From the NCBI GenBank assembly GCA_035651635.1, contig DASRFK010000282.1:1-14349 (forward strand): a stretch of DNA of 14,349 nt. The letters are read 5' to 3'. Below are positions 13,132-14,349 of the stretch, one piece after another. The DNA is from JANXQE01 sp035651635 (GTDB taxonomy: Bacteria; Verrucomicrobiota; Verrucomicrobiia; Limisphaerales; UBA8199). Each line of letters begins with the position of its first letter. Positions within the stretch are counted from its first letter, which is position 1. The notes beneath the pieces were generated by a model. That model did not search any database, was not told the DNA's origin, and saw only the letters and a program-made list of their open reading frames with translations. The translations under genes were made by a program, and so were the position numbers.

Positions 13132-14070
13132 TTAAGGCGATGTGGGGATCAAGCTCGCAATGGTTGCCTCGAGGCTCGCCACATCAGCCACATTAAGCAT
13201 GATCGCGTTTTTGTGGATCCGTTTCATAAAACCGGCAAGGGCGCTGCCCGGCCCAAGTTCAATAAAGTGAGTGAATCCCTGTGAGAGCAGACCTTGCATC
13301 GACTGTTCCCATCGGACCGAGGAGGTAACCTGCTCGACCAACAGTTTACGAATAGCTTCCGGGCGGCCATGCGGCAGGGCTGTGACGTTAGAAATGACCT
13401 GAACAGCGGGCGCGTTAATGTGCACGCGCTCAAGCTCAATGGCCAATTTGGGTGCAGCGCTGGCCATGAGGGGAGAATGATATGCGCCCGCGACCGGCAG
13501 CGGCAAGGCCCGGCGCGCGCCTTTGGCCTTGGCCAACTCACAAGCGATCGTAATTTTTTCCGCTTCACCGGAAATGACCAATTGGCCAGGGCAGTTGAGA
13601 TTGGCAAGCACGACCCCGGTCTGAGCGCAAACTTCGCGCGTCGCGGCCTCGTCCAAGCCAATCACGGCGGCCATGGTACCGTGAGTGGCGTCACAGGCTT
13701 CCTGCATGAACCGCCCACGCTGGCGCACCAGGCGCAGCCCATCCTCAAAAGTCAGCGCACCAGCAGCGGCCAACGCCGTAAATTCACCAAGCGATAATCC
13801 CGCGGTGGCCTCATACTGAAGGTTCGGAATGTGTTCCTTTAGCAATTGCCAGGCAATCCAACTCACCAGAAAGATGCCGGGTTGCGCATGCTCGGTCTTG
13901 GTCAACTCGGCCTCGGGACCGGAAAAGCAGATCTGGGCCAGGTCATAGCCGAGGACAGCATTGGCCCGATCAAACCATGCCCTGGCTGAGGGGAACTTCG
14001 CGGCCAGATCCCGTCCCATGCCCACGACCTGGGCGCCCTGGCCGGCAAATAGCAACGCGGTTTTACTCAT
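13132..14070 (-). CDS. fabD: Malonyl-CoA:acyl-carrier-protein transacylase
   Basis: Moves malonyl groups from CoA to ACP, supplying the extender unit for FabF. It has 312 residues from the ATG at 14070. Gln11 in FAGQGAQ (8-14) forms the oxyanion site, Ser93 in GLSLGE is the nucleophile, Arg118 (RQRGRFMQ) binds the malonyl carboxylate and His198 in AYHSPLM is the catalytic base. ELGPG (271-275) is also a family landmark. A TTG at 14094 would add eight residues; I prefer the ATG because MSKTALLFAGQGAQ is the usual N-terminus. No Shine-Dalgarno is evident. It is the first fab gene in the window; the 198-nt region upstream, which contains repeat copy B, must hold the promoter, so fabH/plsX are not directly upstream on this strand. 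Confidence 0.95.
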   Translation of the reverse strand: MSKTALLFAGQGAQVVGMGRDLAAKFPSARAWFDRANAVLGYDLAQICFSGPEAELTKTEHAQPGIFLVSWIAWQLLKEHIPNLQYEATAGLSLGEFTALAAAGALTFEDGLRLVRQRGRFMQEACDATHGTMAAVIGLDEAATREVCAQTGVVLANLNCPGQLVISGEAEKITIACELAKAKGARRALPLPVAGAYHSPLMASAAPKLAIELERVHINAPAVQVISNVTALPHGRPEAIRKLLVEQVTSSVRWEQSMQGLLSQGFTHFIELGPGSALAGFMKRIHKNAIMLNVADVASLEATIASLIPTSP

Positions 14071-14156
14071 AAATGCCCGCGCACTAAACACCAAAGCTCA
14101 TCGTGTGGAAAGCACGGACTTTGCAGCAATTCGCAAAGCCGACGCTTTTAAGCGCG

Positions 14157-14209
14157 GCGCGCGGGCTTCCTGCCCGCAGCAACGTCCGACCGCCCACCTG
14201 ACGTCAAAC
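14157..14209. repeat. Dispersed hairpin repeat, copy B
   Basis: The second copy of the 128-180 element, same orientation. The hairpin is GCGGGC (14161-14166) with GCCCGC (14172-14177), loop TTCCT, followed by the tail AGCAACGTCCG to CAAAC. No intron-like sequence adjoins it; the left flank is a CGCTT-TT-AAGCG near-palindrome (14143-14154). It lies in the divergent gap between fabD and the right-edge gene. The rest of 14071-14268 shows nothing I can name. Confidence 0.6.
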
Positions 14210-14268
14210 GTAAGCGTTCATAGGGGTGCATTCTATTCGGACTGGGCCGGCCGCGATAAGCTGCCGGG

Positions 14269-14349
14269 ATGAATAACGGAATAGTTCGTCGAGAAGAGTT
14301 TTCCTCGACAGAGATCTCCAAGGTCCTGGCGCGCTACCGCCAAAGCGGG
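14269..14349 (+). CDS. Partial ORF at the right edge, unidentified
   Basis: An ATG at 14269 opens a frame that stays open for 27 codons to the window end, beginning MNNGIVRREEF and continuing STEISKVLARYRQSG. A short helix-like segment (EISKVLARY) is visible; similar pieces occur at the N-terminus of some phosphotransferase-fold proteins, but that is too little to name it. It is divergent from fabD with 198 nt between. No Shine-Dalgarno is evident, as for most genes here. Confidence 0.45.
   Translation, partial: MNNGIVRREEFSSTEISKVLARYRQSG

Overview
The window looks like chromosomal DNA of a Verrucomicrobiota-type bacterium, perhaps near the Pedosphaera/Limisphaerales group. This placement is inference from gene style only: GC-rich DNA, several TTG/GTG starts, few Shine-Dalgarno sequences, hairpin-rich intergenic repeats, and a large Prc protease next to serA. 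No marker gene settles it. Most of the window is housekeeping genes; the less ordinary content is at the left edge and between genes.

Layout, left to right. (1) Positions 1-127, minus strand, look like the first ~127 nt of a bacterial group IIC intron whose body lies off the left edge. It abuts a short hairpin repeat (128-180) that recurs near the right edge (14157-14209). (2) A minus-strand run prc (5708-3207), serA (3058-1460) and a SurA/PrsA-like peptidyl-prolyl isomerase gene (1432-302): two envelope protein-quality genes flanking the first serine-biosynthesis enzyme. (3) Diverging from prc on the plus strand, clpS, a DUF2017-like gene and aat overlap end to end. Aat adds Leu/Phe to protein N-termini and ClpS delivers such proteins to the Clp protease, so this reads as an N-degron operon with an uncharacterised middle partner. 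(4) A hairpin-rich spacer, then a plus-strand Tat-type metallo-beta-lactamase-fold lipoprotein, convergent (1 bp apart) with a family 2 glycosyltransferase. (5) A divergent spacer and a plus-strand zinc-less MDR oxidoreductase (quinone reductase type). (6) A mirrored 8-bp tandem repeat able to form a long hairpin, between the converging oxidoreductase and fabF. (7) A minus-strand type II fatty acid synthesis cluster, fabD-fabG-acpP-fabF, with hairpins in the fabG-acpP and acpP-fabF gaps. (8) A short open frame running off the right edge.

The fab genes supply malonyl-ACP (FabD), the carrier (AcpP), condensation (FabF) and ketoacyl reduction (FabG); fabH and plsX, often found beside them, are not in the window. 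I found no CRISPR array, tRNA, rRNA or protein-coding transposase. No wholly new system is demonstrated. The best leads are the intron edge with its repeat target, the clpS-DUF2017-aat operon, and the structured gaps around fabF.
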